The translations under genes and the position numbers were made by a program. DNA of 57,937 nt, from contig CAJWGB010000007.1 in the NCBI GenBank assembly GCA_913031625.1, positions 1 through 57,937 of the forward strand, given 5' to 3'. The notes beneath the pieces are model-generated. The model did no database searches. It was not told the DNA's origin and worked only from the letters and a program-made list of their open reading frames with translations. Below, one piece after another: positions 27,304 through 36,946 of the stretch (positions are counted from its first letter, which is position 1; every line of letters starts with the position of its first letter). Origin of the DNA: an uncultured Planctomycetaceae bacterium (GTDB taxonomy: Bacteria > Planctomycetota > Planctomycetia > Planctomycetales > Planctomycetaceae).

Positions 27304-28245
27304 ATGTCTTCAGTCTCTCGTCGCGCCGCTCTGGGTTCCGTCGTTGCATCAGCTGCAGCTTTGTCTCTGAATTCTGCCTCTGCATCTCAGACTCCGGCGG
27401 CAGCTCCCGCTAAGCGGCGCACGCGAATTGGAGTTTCGACCTATTCGTTCTGGCAGTTCCGCAACAAAGATCTGCGATCCATTGAAACCTGCATTGACCT
27501 GGCGTCTGAATGGGGATTTGACGGAGTTGAGATTCTGGAAATGCAGATGACCGATACGAGCAATTCAGCCCTCCAGAAGCTGAAGCAGCGGGCCTTCGTC
27601 AATGGACTCGACCTGTGTGGATTTTCGACTCATCAGGGTTGGGTCAGTCCGGACAAACAGAAACGCAAAGAGAACACAGAGAAGACAATTCGTTCCATCG
27701 AAATGGCATACAAGCTTGGCATCCCAACCATGCGCGTCAACACGGGCCGCTGGGGCACCAGCAGGAACTTTGACGAGCTGATGGCCAATCGTGGGATTGA
27801 ACCGACATTGGAAGGCTACACCGATGAAGAGGGGTACAAGTGGGTCATCGATGGGTTGGAAGAGTGTCTGCCGACGGCTGAGAAGTGTGGTGTGACTCTT
27901 GGACTCGAGAATCACTGGGGTCTTGGCCGAACGGCGGAAGGCGTGATGCGGATCGTAAACGCTATCAAGTCACCATGGCTGAAGACTACACTGGACACAG
28001 GGAACTTCCTTGAAGACCCGTATGATCGGCTCGAAGTCATCGCCGATGACGCTGTGCTCGTTCAGGCCAAGACATACTACGGTGGAGGAATGTGGTATAC
28101 CCTGGACCTCGATTACCCTCGTATCGCCAAACTTCTGCAGAAGCATAATTACAACGGTTATGTCTCTCTGGAGTTTGAAGGTAAGGAAAGTCCCAGGACT
28201 GCCATCCCCAAAAGTCTTCAGATGTTGCAGGACGCGTTTGCCTAG
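27304..28245 (+). CDS. Tat-exported sugar phosphate isomerase/epimerase-like TIM barrel
   Basis: This 313-residue protein starts MSSVSRRAALGSVVASAAALSL, a twin-arginine-like signal. The body is an AP-endonuclease-2-type TIM barrel: RIGVSTYSFW, GFDGVEILEM, GVTLGLENHWG, TTLDTGNFLEDP and YVSLEFEGKE give the metal-binding glutamates, histidine and aspartate of the fold. Exported members are common in planctomycetes and are thought to act on sugars. The divergent neighbour is a DUF1549/DUF1553 gene. Confidence 0.88.
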   Translation: MSSVSRRAALGSVVASAAALSLNSASASQTPAAAPAKRRTRIGVSTYSFWQFRNKDLRSIETCIDLASEWGFDGVEILEMQMTDTSNSALQKLKQRAFVNGLDLCGFSTHQGWVSPDKQKRKENTEKTIRSIEMAYKLGIPTMRVNTGRWGTSRNFDELMANRGIEPTLEGYTDEEGYKWVIDGLEECLPTAEKCGVTLGLENHWGLGRTAEGVMRIVNAIKSPWLKTTLDTGNFLEDPYDRLEVIADDAVLVQAKTYYGGGMWYTLDLDYPRIAKLLQKHNYNGYVSLEFEGKESPRTAIPKSLQMLQDAFA

Positions 28246-28511
28246 GCGACTTTCGCGCAGACGAAAAACTGGTTGTGCAGGAGTGTGGCATCGATGCAGA
28301 GCCCTGCTGTCGCAGAGGTTCCGGGCCGGAGTGTCAAAGTTGGGACCTGATTCATCGAGGTACACCAGATGTCAGACGCAGCCTCCGAGGTCTCGGATCG
28401 AATCGAACATTGCGACACTTAAGGATGCGGGACACTGTGGTGGTTCAGCGATGTTCGGCATCATTACGGAACTGTCGGAGCACGAGCGGACGGATCCCGA
28501 TGAATTACTTC

Positions 28512-29075
28512 TCACTCCGGCCGACTGTTCAGTTGCAATCGTTCATGCAGATTCCATTCGTTTAGCAGTCGTGCGACGGGTTCCGGTACCAGGCTCTCCC
28601 AGAGAACTCCCTCTCGAATTGCATTCCGAATGCCCTGACCGGTAATTTTGCGTTCCTCGTTGTGATACAGCACTTCCACATGGTAGCCGCATTCACTTAA
28701 GAGCTGGATTTTCTGCTCATTCCATGGTTCGCACAGCGTTGTCAGACAGGGAATCTCAGTCGACAGACAATGAGGCAGCAACAACGGCTCATCAATCGGA
28801 AAAGGAACGCAGGTAAATTCTTCCCGTGAAACTCCAGCATGCCGAAGTGCGGCATCGATGAGGACAACACGCTCAAAGTAGGTCAGGGGATTCTCCGTCT
28901 GCTGTCCACGATGCGACTCTCCACGATTCTTCTCTGAGGGCAGGAATCGTGTAATTCCAACCCAGAGATGTCGGCACCGGTCTTTCGCTGCGAGCAGGTA
29001 CTTCAGATGTTCATTATGGAACGGCTGGAACCGTCCCATCACCGCAGCGTTCGCAAACTGAACTGAGTTATTCAT
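28512..29075 (-). CDS. Nicotinamide-nucleotide adenylyltransferase-like protein
   Basis: This 187-residue nucleotidyltransferase has the ATP-binding motif GRFQPFHNEH near residue 14, as in NadM-type enzymes that make NAD from NMN. The second motif, normally ISSTxIR, appears as TGQGIRNAIREG near the C-terminus. The central segment VGITRFLPSEKNRGE holds further conserved residues. It probably makes NAD or a related dinucleotide; other adenylyl transfer substrates are possible. Confidence 0.8.
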   Translation of the reverse strand: MNNSVQFANAAVMGRFQPFHNEHLKYLLAAKDRCRHLWVGITRFLPSEKNRGESHRGQQTENPLTYFERVVLIDAALRHAGVSREEFTCVPFPIDEPLLLPHCLSTEIPCLTTLCEPWNEQKIQLLSECGYHVEVLYHNEERKITGQGIRNAIREGVLWESLVPEPVARLLNEWNLHERLQLNSRPE

Positions 29076-29166
29076 CTGCTGCTCACAGCCTCAGGGATGC
29101 AGTCTATCGCACACTGCACTGTATTCCGTTTCCGCGTGACCGGGAATGTCTCCTGTCTCGAGGACG

Positions 29167-30672
29167 CTATTTCGGGCGCGGATCCACTTTCCAGTCTTTG
29201 TTTCTTCGCAGGCCGTAGTACGGATAATAATCCCATGGAGCATCTTTCCCCAGAGCTCGCGGGTCATTCGTCTGCTTCAGGTATTCAGTGAGTTCCTCCT
29301 GCATCTCTTTCAGTACGTCTGCATAAGCAGGATCGGCCGCAACATTTCGGATCTGCCCCGGATCTTTCTTCAGGTCATACAATTCGTGTTCGCTGCGTTT
29401 GGAGAAAGCGAGATCATAGAATGGACGAAGGTCCGGATTCGATATCTGTTCCATCAGAAGTGTCTTCGAGGGAGCGGAATCTACTTCGCCGAAGGGAATT
29501 GCTCTGGCACAGACAGATGCGTCAGGGTCTCCCGCCGGCCACCGTTCCGGCGCAAAATTATGCAGGTAGAGAAAGTTGCGTTTACGCAGGCCGCGACACG
29601 GAAACCCTTTGCCTCCACTGCGACAGCCATCATGTCGTTCCATCGCAACAAAAGCACGGTTTAGCTTCGGCTCAGTTGTGGCAGATTTGAGTTGGCTGAG
29701 CAGACTGCGCCCCGTCATCTGAGGGTGCACGTCGAGGCCGGCTGACTGCAGAAATGTGGGAGCAAGGTCACTCAGGTTCACAAGAGCATTACTGGTTCGG
29801 CCGGGTGACTTCAAACCACTGCCCCATCGAATCGCGAGCGGGACATGCGTTCCGTCGTCATAGAGTGTGGCTTTCGCTCGGGGAAACGGCATCCCGTGAT
29901 CGCTGGTGACGACCACAATCGTATTTTCAAGTAATCCACGTTTCTCGAGCTGCTCAATCGCCCGGGCAACCATGCTGTCGAAATGTTCTACTTCAACGTA
30001 GTAGTCCAGGATGTCTTCCCGAATCACTGAGTGATTGGGCAGTGAGGCGGGTACCACAACGTCATCCGGATTTCGGTCGTCTCGCAGGCCAATTCCCTTT
30101 CTGTAACCTCGATGAGGTTCAAACGTTCCGAGCCAAAAACAGAAGGGGCGGTTTGCATCCCGTTCAGACAGAAACTGCTGAAAGTTGCCTGCATAATCAA
30201 GATTCGCCATGCCGGGGCGGCCGTTTTTCAGCTGAACCCTGCGGTACTCCGTGCCGGCTGGGTTCTCAGTCCGCCCACCAGGTTCCAGTCGCCCGGGACT
30301 CCACCCCTTCCCGGTGAATGCTGTTTGATATCCTGAGTCGCGGAGCAGTTCCGTGTACGTCGCGAACTTTGCAGGCAGTGTACTGTGGATGTTTCCTGCC
30401 TCTTCGAGTCTCCAGATGTGCTGTCCGGTGAGGATCGCACTGCGGGATGGACCACATGTGGGCGCATCGCAGAAGGCGTGGGTAAAGCGAATTCCTTCGC
30501 GTGCGATGCGGTCAAACGCAGGAGTCTGCACAATCCTGTCGCCATTCGCCCCGGTGTGGGCGTAGCTCTGGTCGTCCGAAATACAAAACAGAATGTTCGG
30601 GCGAATGTCTGTTGCGAGACTGATCGGCGCAAGGGCGAACAGCAGACTGATGCGAGTGAAGAGCGTTTTCAT
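29167..30672 (-). CDS. Secreted sulfatase
   Basis: This 501-residue sulfatase has a signal peptide (MKTLFTRISLLFALAPISLA). The catalytic sequence CGPSR starts at cysteine 73 (formylglycine site), after RPNILFCISDDQS with the metal-binding aspartates. VVTSDHGMPFPRAKATLYDDGTH forms the second conserved block. ATG 30672 overlaps the stop of the upstream DUF885-PQQ gene by four bases (ATGA), so translation is probably coupled. It resembles the heparan N-sulfatase-like branch, but the substrate cannot be named. Confidence 0.93.
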   Translation of the reverse strand: MKTLFTRISLLFALAPISLATDIRPNILFCISDDQSYAHTGANGDRIVQTPAFDRIAREGIRFTHAFCDAPTCGPSRSAILTGQHIWRLEEAGNIHSTLPAKFATYTELLRDSGYQTAFTGKGWSPGRLEPGGRTENPAGTEYRRVQLKNGRPGMANLDYAGNFQQFLSERDANRPFCFWLGTFEPHRGYRKGIGLRDDRNPDDVVVPASLPNHSVIREDILDYYVEVEHFDSMVARAIEQLEKRGLLENTIVVVTSDHGMPFPRAKATLYDDGTHVPLAIRWGSGLKSPGRTSNALVNLSDLAPTFLQSAGLDVHPQMTGRSLLSQLKSATTEPKLNRAFVAMERHDGCRSGGKGFPCRGLRKRNFLYLHNFAPERWPAGDPDASVCARAIPFGEVDSAPSKTLLMEQISNPDLRPFYDLAFSKRSEHELYDLKKDPGQIRNVAADPAYADVLKEMQEELTEYLKQTNDPRALGKDAPWDYYPYYGLRRNKDWKVDPRPK

Positions 30673-33600
30673 TTCTGTGCGCGTCCGAAGCAATAGAGGT
30701 GCCCAGCTGTGCGAATGTAGAGACAGCCGTCCGCAGCAGCCGGGCATGCGTAGACGTCTTCTTTGAAGTCCGCCTGGCCAAGCCGTTTCCACTCAGCTTC
30801 TGCGGAGATCACTGACAGCCGGCCGCGTTCGCTGAGGGCAAACAGTCGTCCGTCAGCCACCAGTGGTGAACTGTAGTACTTGCCACTGTCGACGAGACGA
30901 GCTCGATGCAGTAATTCGCCGGTCTCCTGGTTGAGCGTCGTGCAGATGCCACCGTCACGAACCATAAACATCAAGCCGTCATGACAAACGGGGGAGCTGT
31001 TGCGCGGCACGTTCTGCTTAGTGCTCCAGGCAACGTGAGTGTCAGTAATGTCACCTGTGCCGCCAGGTTGCACCCGCATTGCGACGGTTTGCGCCAGGCT
31101 GAAGATGTCACGAATGCTGTTGTATTCGACGTTGTCGAGGGTACCGCTGGCATCCCGATCGAATTGATCGAAGAAGCTGCGGATTGGACTTTTGGGCAGT
31201 TCGTTCGGTTCAAGGACACCATTGTTGTTTCCATCTGATGTCTGCAGTACCTCCGCAAAAACAGGTTGTTCAGTTTCCTGACCGCCTGTGCAGGCGAGGT
31301 AGAGATGATTGTCGTCACCCACAACTGGTGTCGTGCTCACGACCCGACAGACGCCGCGAAGCACCCACACGACATCACCTGTCTCGTAGTCGTATCCGGT
31401 CACGTGTGCCGAACCACAGACGACGATCTGCCGCCGACCGTCAACGGTCCACAGACACGGTGTGCAGTAATTGCGACGAGCGTTTGGGCGTTCGGCTTTC
31501 CAGATCCGGTCGCCGGTGGCTGCGTTGTAAACAGCAAGGAAAGAATCCGTATCATGGTCCTGAACAAGGATCACGCGATTATCAACCAACAGCGGTGATG
31601 AGGCAGCTCCGAAGCTGTTGTTGAATGGCCCCATGGGGAGGTGCCAGAGCCTGTTGCCGTCGTGGTCATAGCACCACAGTCCGCAGGAGCCGAACATGCT
31701 GATGACGAGCTGCGAATTGGCTGCGACAGTCGCGGTGGCGGGACTGCCGATTCTGTGAACGGATTCCAGTTTGTCTGCCCTCGCATCCTGCTCCCAGATT
31801 ACTTTTCCAGTCCGACGATCCAGAGCGATCGTCGAGAGTCGTTTCTTATCGTTGGCGGTTACAAACACGCGATCTCCCGCGATCACGGGAGACGAATGTC
31901 CTTTGGCAACGGCAGCTCTCCACAGGAGAGAACTTCCCTCCGGCCCGATCGCGTCTGAGGCCGGCAACGTTGTCTCTGCTATCCCCCGACCGCCTGGACC
32001 TCGAAACTGTCCCCAGTCCGGCTGAACGCCCGCGTTTTTCTGTTTGAGTTTTGTCAGCCACTCGTTGACGTTCGACTCCAGTACATCAAGCGGGACGGCC
32101 CCATCTCGCAGGACGATGGCGTGAAAGTCACGAACATCAAACCTGTCTCCCAGTTCCTTCTCTGCTCGAGCTCTGAGCTCGCGAATCTTCAGCTCACCGA
32201 TCTTGTACGCCAGCGCCTGACCGGGCCATGCGATGTAGCGGTCAACCTCGTTCTCGATGTCCAGGATCGATTTCGCGGTATTCTGTTTGAAAAAGTCAAT
32301 TGCATCCTGTCGCGTCCATTTGAGGCTGTGCATGCCCGTGTCGACGACAAGTCGAACGGCACGCCACATTTCGTACGTTAGCTGTCCGAATTTGGAATAC
32401 GGATCTTTGTAGAGCCCCAGTTCCTCTCCCAGTTTCTCACTGTAGAGTCCCCATCCTTCGATGAACGCCGTATAGCCTCCGTATCGTCGGAATTCGGGCA
32501 CTTCCAGTTCCATCGCCAAAGCGATCTGAAAGTGATGTCCGGGCACAGCCTCGTGAAGTGACAGCGCTTCGATTTCATAGATTGGACGGTCCTGAGGCCG
32601 ATAGAGGTTTACGTAGTATCGTCCCGGCCGACTGCCGTCTGCTGCCGGCCGCATGTAGTAGGCGGTCGTGGTATCGGGAGCCATCTGCGCCGGAATGGGA
32701 GTAATCTCATACGGAGCCTTCGGCAGGCGATGGAACAGATCAGGCAGTCGTGGATCAATTCGCCGGCAACACTCTTTGTATGCCTTCAGCAGGTCGTTGG
32801 GATTCGAATAGTAGAACTGCCTGTCCGTTCTCAGGTGGACAAGAAACTCCTGAAACGAACCTTTGAATTTCACCTGTTTCTGAATCTCCTGCATCTCGGC
32901 ACGGATGCGAGCGACTTCACTCTGACCGATGTTGTGGATCTGCTGAGGAGTCAGGTTCGTCGTCGTAAACTTCTTCGCCAGTCGGGCATACATGGCATGG
33001 CCATCCGGGCGCTGCCAGCAGCCCACTTCGTCGAAAGACTCAGCGAGGTATTCCTTTTCAAAGAAGTCCAGAAACAGTCGGTACTTCGGAATAATCTGGT
33101 TGCCGATGACCTTCGCAGCTTCTTTGCGCAGCCGTTCTTTATCGGCGTCAGACAGTTCAGTCTGAAACTTCTTAAATGGGGCGAAGTACAGGCTGTCTTC
33201 GGGACGTTCCACAATCTGCTGGCGGATCTGTGATGGCACCCGCTTCATGACAACCTTTGGGTGCAGCATCTTTGTTTCGATCCCGCGTCGCATCAGGGCG
33301 ATGGTTTGATCCATGTAGACCGGAAACGCCTGCAGCCGCGCCAGCCAGTCCTCGTAGTCCTGGAGCGAGTCGAACCTCAGCGAATCTGCAAGAGTGCTCT
33401 GATCCTGGATTCCGCCCCGCTGATTCAATGGCATGAAGTGCAGCTGTAGCTCGTGATCAGCGATGCGGTTCTCACACTGCTGTTTGAAGAGCCGATAGTT
33501 GAGCTGATCTGAACGGCTGAGTTCCGCCAGCGGGATCTGGTCCAGCAGTTGGAGTGTCTTTCGTGTCTCGCGAGCCGAAGCTTCAATGGCGGCCTGGCTG

Positions 33601-33809
33601 GCGTCTTCCCACTGCTGGTTGTAACGCCGATCGCCGAGAGAAGAAGCCCATGTGGGGTTCTCCGCCATGAGACGCTGCCAGTCAGCATCAAACAGCTGGT
33701 GAAGCCGAACAGCAGGATCCGACGGTTCCTGTGCCTGGATCAACGGGCACATTGAAACAAGGATCAGTCCAATGACTGAGCGAATGCAGCAGAGGCGCGG
33801 ATGCGACAT
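30669..33809 (-). CDS. Exported fusion of a DUF885 peptidase, a PQQ-type beta-propeller and EF-hands
   Basis: This 1046-residue protein has a signal peptide (VIGLILVSMCPLIQAQ). Residues about 30-590 are a DUF885 domain with the gluzincin-like motif HEAVPGHH at 419-426 and FIEGWGLYSE, arguing for a metallopeptidase. From about 598 (PDWGQFRGPGGRG) to the end is a PQQ-like beta-propeller (SPVIAGDRVFV, LYCFGRA). Two EF-hand loops sit inside the propeller: DGNNNGVLEPNE (859-870) and DRDASGTLDNVE (884-895). The two halves are usually separate proteins. ATG 33809 was chosen for the signal peptide. It is coupled by a four-base overlap to the sulfatase downstream. Confidence 0.88.
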   Translation of the reverse strand: MSHPRLCCIRSVIGLILVSMCPLIQAQEPSDPAVRLHQLFDADWQRLMAENPTWASSLGDRRYNQQWEDASQAAIEASARETRKTLQLLDQIPLAELSRSDQLNYRLFKQQCENRIADHELQLHFMPLNQRGGIQDQSTLADSLRFDSLQDYEDWLARLQAFPVYMDQTIALMRRGIETKMLHPKVVMKRVPSQIRQQIVERPEDSLYFAPFKKFQTELSDADKERLRKEAAKVIGNQIIPKYRLFLDFFEKEYLAESFDEVGCWQRPDGHAMYARLAKKFTTTNLTPQQIHNIGQSEVARIRAEMQEIQKQVKFKGSFQEFLVHLRTDRQFYYSNPNDLLKAYKECCRRIDPRLPDLFHRLPKAPYEITPIPAQMAPDTTTAYYMRPAADGSRPGRYYVNLYRPQDRPIYEIEALSLHEAVPGHHFQIALAMELEVPEFRRYGGYTAFIEGWGLYSEKLGEELGLYKDPYSKFGQLTYEMWRAVRLVVDTGMHSLKWTRQDAIDFFKQNTAKSILDIENEVDRYIAWPGQALAYKIGELKIRELRARAEKELGDRFDVRDFHAIVLRDGAVPLDVLESNVNEWLTKLKQKNAGVQPDWGQFRGPGGRGIAETTLPASDAIGPEGSSLLWRAAVAKGHSSPVIAGDRVFVTANDKKRLSTIALDRRTGKVIWEQDARADKLESVHRIGSPATATVAANSQLVISMFGSCGLWCYDHDGNRLWHLPMGPFNNSFGAASSPLLVDNRVILVQDHDTDSFLAVYNAATGDRIWKAERPNARRNYCTPCLWTVDGRRQIVVCGSAHVTGYDYETGDVVWVLRGVCRVVSTTPVVGDDNHLYLACTGGQETEQPVFAEVLQTSDGNNNGVLEPNELPKSPIRSFFDQFDRDASGTLDNVEYNSIRDIFSLAQTVAMRVQPGGTGDITDTHVAWSTKQNVPRNSSPVCHDGLMFMVRDGGICTTLNQETGELLHRARLVDSGKYYSSPLVADGRLFALSERGRLSVISAEAEWKRLGQADFKEDVYACPAAADGCLYIRTAGHLYCFGRAQK

Positions 33810-34208
33810 GAGTGACTCCGGATAATCATACGCGGAACTTCGACAGAAAGGCGAAGCAAACGCCATCATAGCCAGATCTGCGGCGCAGTGTCGTGTCACT
33901 CACTGCCTCAACAACCTGCCCGTTGAAGAGATGGGTACATTATTCCGCGAGGTATTCAGGTTCAGGAGGATATAGACGTCAGCGATATCGAAGACACTGG
34001 CTTGCGCCACGTGCCTGTGTTGCCTGAACTCGGACCAGCTACAAGTACGCACCGCCAGCAGGTGAGGTCGTTGCCGATCAGGTCTCCAGGTTCGTTTCAT
34101 CCAGGACTGTGACCTGACCAGAGAGGGGGCCAGCTGAGTTCACGGTGTTTCTGGCGAAGTCCACTTCCTCGGGAGATGTGTTGGAATGCACGTGCGACGT
34201 TGCTGCTT
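33810..34208. other. Intergenic region upstream of the DUF885-PQQ gene
   Basis: About 400 bases between two minus-strand genes with no believable reading frame. It should hold the promoter of the DUF885-PQQ gene. I see no clear terminator or other structure. Confidence 0.4.
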
Positions 34209-35192
34209 CTAATGCTCAACGACCCAGATGTTGCGGAATCGAACCGGGTCGCTGTGATTCTGCAGTCTGATTGGAAATGCTTCCGGAGATTCCGGCTTAC
34301 CTGCTCCGGTCTTCCGCTCAACATTGAAGTTGTTGTGAATCAGGACACCGTTATGGCGGACTGTCAGGCGAGCATTCTTAATCTTCTTTCCTTCTTCATC
34401 GAATCGCGGTGACCGAAACGTGATGTCGTAGGTCTGCCACTGCAGCGGAGGCAGGCACATGTTGATGTCGGGAACCTGATAGCGATACAGAGCACCGCAC
34501 TCATTGAAGGCACCTTCAAGTCCAAATGAATCCAGAACCTGAACTTCATAACGGCTCTGCAGGTACACGCCGGAGTTCGATCGTTTCTGGCCCCGTGAAT
34601 TCGGCATGTAAGGCAGACGGAATTCAACGTGCAGGGTGAAATCCTCAAAGGTCCTTTTGAAGTCAGCACCTTCCATCAGCAGATTGTTTTCGGTAACCCG
34701 ACCATTGGTGAATTCATCCGCGTCGGAGCCGTCAAACAGAACAATGGCATTCCGTGGGGCCCGGCAGCCGAGAGTCGGGCTTGTTCGTACGACTCGAGGA
34801 AATCGCCCGAGGTTGTATCCTCGATACGACTTCAGGAGCAGATGTCCAGCGGTGATTTCGCCAGTCAGAGTTTCGCCCGTCAGAATCACTGTGTCCCCGT
34901 TGCGGGAGCCTTTCAGCCGCTGCTTTTCGGACTTGTCCCAGCCGGCACCCGGCAGACCGTGATTGAATACCACTGCATCAAATTCACCGTTGCCAAGTGC
35001 AATGACCTGAACTCCGATTCGCTCCAGACCGGCTGTGCGCCCGTCATCGGGAAGGATCAGGCCGGAATACTCTCCCTGAAACGGAAAGTCTTCATCTACG
35101 TTTCCGGGATCGGCTGAGACGAATGGTTTGTCCTGAGCAAACGAAGTAGTGGGAACAAGCAGCAGAATCAGCAGAGCAACAGATGAACGCAT
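34209..35192 (-). CDS. Secreted DUF1080 protein (3-keto-disaccharide hydrolase family)
   Basis: This 327-residue protein has a signal peptide (MRSSVALLILLLVPTTSFAQ). Residues about 30-130 form an N-terminal beta region. Residues about 140-327 are the DUF1080 concanavalin-like lectin fold: ALFDGSD-type start (IVLFDGSDADEF), the segment FTLHVEFRLPYMPNSRGQKRSNSGVYLQSRYEVQVLDSFG, and the ending RFRNIWVVEH. Members hydrolyse 3-keto-glycosides or bind sugars. It lies 127 bases downstream of the deiodinase-like selenoprotein on the same strand. Confidence 0.9.
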   Translation of the reverse strand: MRSSVALLILLLVPTTSFAQDKPFVSADPGNVDEDFPFQGEYSGLILPDDGRTAGLERIGVQVIALGNGEFDAVVFNHGLPGAGWDKSEKQRLKGSRNGDTVILTGETLTGEITAGHLLLKSYRGYNLGRFPRVVRTSPTLGCRAPRNAIVLFDGSDADEFTNGRVTENNLLMEGADFKRTFEDFTLHVEFRLPYMPNSRGQKRSNSGVYLQSRYEVQVLDSFGLEGAFNECGALYRYQVPDINMCLPPLQWQTYDITFRSPRFDEEGKKIKNARLTVRHNGVLIHNNFNVERKTGAGKPESPEAFPIRLQNHSDPVRFRNIWVVEH

Positions 35193-35319
35193 CGGGAAGG
35201 AATCCGGTCGGGAGGAAAATGGGCAGTCAAACTGCGGGCGAATGGGTGCGCAGCCGTGCTGGTCAGTCTGACGAGAACAACGGGTGGTCTCAAGCAAGTC
35301 TTTGAAGAACGGCGTGGCG

Positions 35320-36507
35320 TCAGCGGTTTCGGTGAGGGATTCGGGAGCCGGGTGGGCGACCGAGAGATCGAAGATCGTCTGACGATGGCACCGGAGTCGG
35401 CCGTCTGCCTCTTGATCTGCGACTTCCCGTCGTTCGTCGCGACCCGCCGTCAGCATCACGAACAAGGCTGACCACGTACTCCTGGCTCACCGGTTTGCAG
35501 AACGTTTCTGCATCGTCACAGGCGAAGTAGCGCACAGTGATTCGGAATTCCGGAGGGCCATTGCCGGCGGAGACATGGTCGGAGACTTCCACCAGAAACT
35601 CCCGAGGATCAGCATCCGCGTCCGCTTTTACATCGGGGCCCTTCCCTTGCGTGTCAGCGACTTCGATTCCCTGCATGTCCGTGATCTCGTACGTGACGGG
35701 AGCCGCTCTGTTGTTCCAGTGAACTTTGTGCAGCGGATCGAGAAAGAACCCAAGGTAGAGTTTTCCGGTGCCCTCACGAAAGTAGTCTGGCTGGATCTCA
35801 GCCCGAAGTTTCACGTAGTACGTGGCGTTTGATTCCAGCGGCCTCACCTTGACAGGCATCATAGAGCCTGGAAGTTGAACGCGTGGAACTACTCCTTTAA
35901 CAGCCGTCTTCGGACGTTCGATCTGAGGAAGATCCAGTTGCGAGATCCGGGTCGGTCGCGGAACGGGGCCAACGAGTCGTTCCAGATCTTCTCTCAGGGC
36001 AGCCGGATTGCTCCATCGACGCGCAACCACGATCTTCCCCTGAGGATTGACGACGAACTCCGAATTGGGCCGATCTCCAAACGCATGCTTGAGATCGTTG
36101 TCCATCGTGTCACACAGCCATTGAAACCTGGTTCCCAGTTTCTGTTTGGCTTCTTTGACATGCATCAGCCGTTCTTTTAGTGAAAACGGTGCAACGTAGC
36201 CGTTGTTCTCCGGGTGGGCGAGCGCTTTATAGATGTAGTAGAACTTCACACCCTTACGACTGTAGTCGCGTTGAACTGTCTCCAGACCGGGGACATTTCT
36301 CAGGAAAGGCGGTCAGGTTAGACAGCCAAATACCAGGACGCTGTATTCTCCTTTCAACTCTGTGAGTGAGAATTCCTGCCCGTCTTCGTCAAATGCGGTA
36401 ACACTCGGCAGCAGTTTGCCCTGGAGTGGAAGAGCCCCATTTCGCGACGGCTGAGCGAAAGCGGTTGTTGCGGCCATCAGCCCAACGATGAACGTGATTC
36501 GTTGCAT
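35320..36507 (-). CDS. Exported deiodinase-like selenoprotein with a C-terminal DsbD-like domain
   Basis: Read through the TGA at 36313-36315, this frame encodes 395 residues from ATG 36507. Residues 1-18 are a signal peptide (ending TTAFA). A peroxiredoxin-like N-terminus leads to VLVFGCLTUPPFLRNVPG, giving a C62-x-x-U65 centre. The context matches the iodothyronine deiodinase family (human form FGSCTUPPF). SLKERL and the DTMDN block (from residue 133) are further landmarks of that family. Residues about 205-350 form a beta domain with HWNN and FACDDAETFCKPV (C330 and C337), like the N-terminal domain of DsbD. Nothing indicates iodothyronine as substrate; a periplasmic redox role is inferred. 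The tail (about 355-395) is arginine-rich. Gene callers would split it in two. Confidence 0.9.
36274..36297 (-). promoter_or_regulatory. Putative SECIS element of the deiodinase-like selenoprotein
   Basis: On the minus strand, TGUC C CC pairs with GG A GACA around the loop GGUCU (36288-36284), with one C-A mismatch, plus AA/UU pairs across a bulged G. The loop begins 24 bases after the UGA. GGUCU is the apical loop sequence of the E. coli fdhF SECIS. Folded by hand. Confidence 0.7.
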
Positions 36508-36946
36508 AGTCCGCTCCTGTCCTGATTGTTATTGCCACTCAGAGTTAACGTACCGTCATAACTGCACTTGCGCTCCCGTTGTGACAAACCCGTCAACGCT
36601 CCGAAGTGGTCGGTGTTTTTCTGAATCCGGACGTTCGCCCACGCGTGTCCCGCATTTCATTAGGAAACCAAAGTATTGGTTGAGGTAAAATGCAGCAGAT
36701 ATATGGATCCGGAACTGCGCGTCGTGGATTCCCCGTCCAATTCCTACGATTCCCGCCGGCTCGATCGGTTTCGGCGGAGCACAATGTACACAGACGTCAG
36801 TGCCGAGAGGGCTTGAGGTTGGTGTGGTCATCGGATGTGGATTTGACCCTACATATCTTCGTCCGTAGACTGGTTTTAGAGTGATTTTGGAAGATGTTCT
36901 GCGTTTTTACAGGCAACACGAGAGAGCCTGAAAACAGGGAATAGCC
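36508..36946. other. Divergent promoter region between the selenoprotein and hydrolase genes
   Basis: About 440 bases between divergent genes with no credible coding region on either strand. It is locally richer in A and T (for example around 36680-36710 and 36835-36905), as expected for promoters of both genes. GGGA precedes the hydrolase start. I see no repeats or clear operators. Confidence 0.45.
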
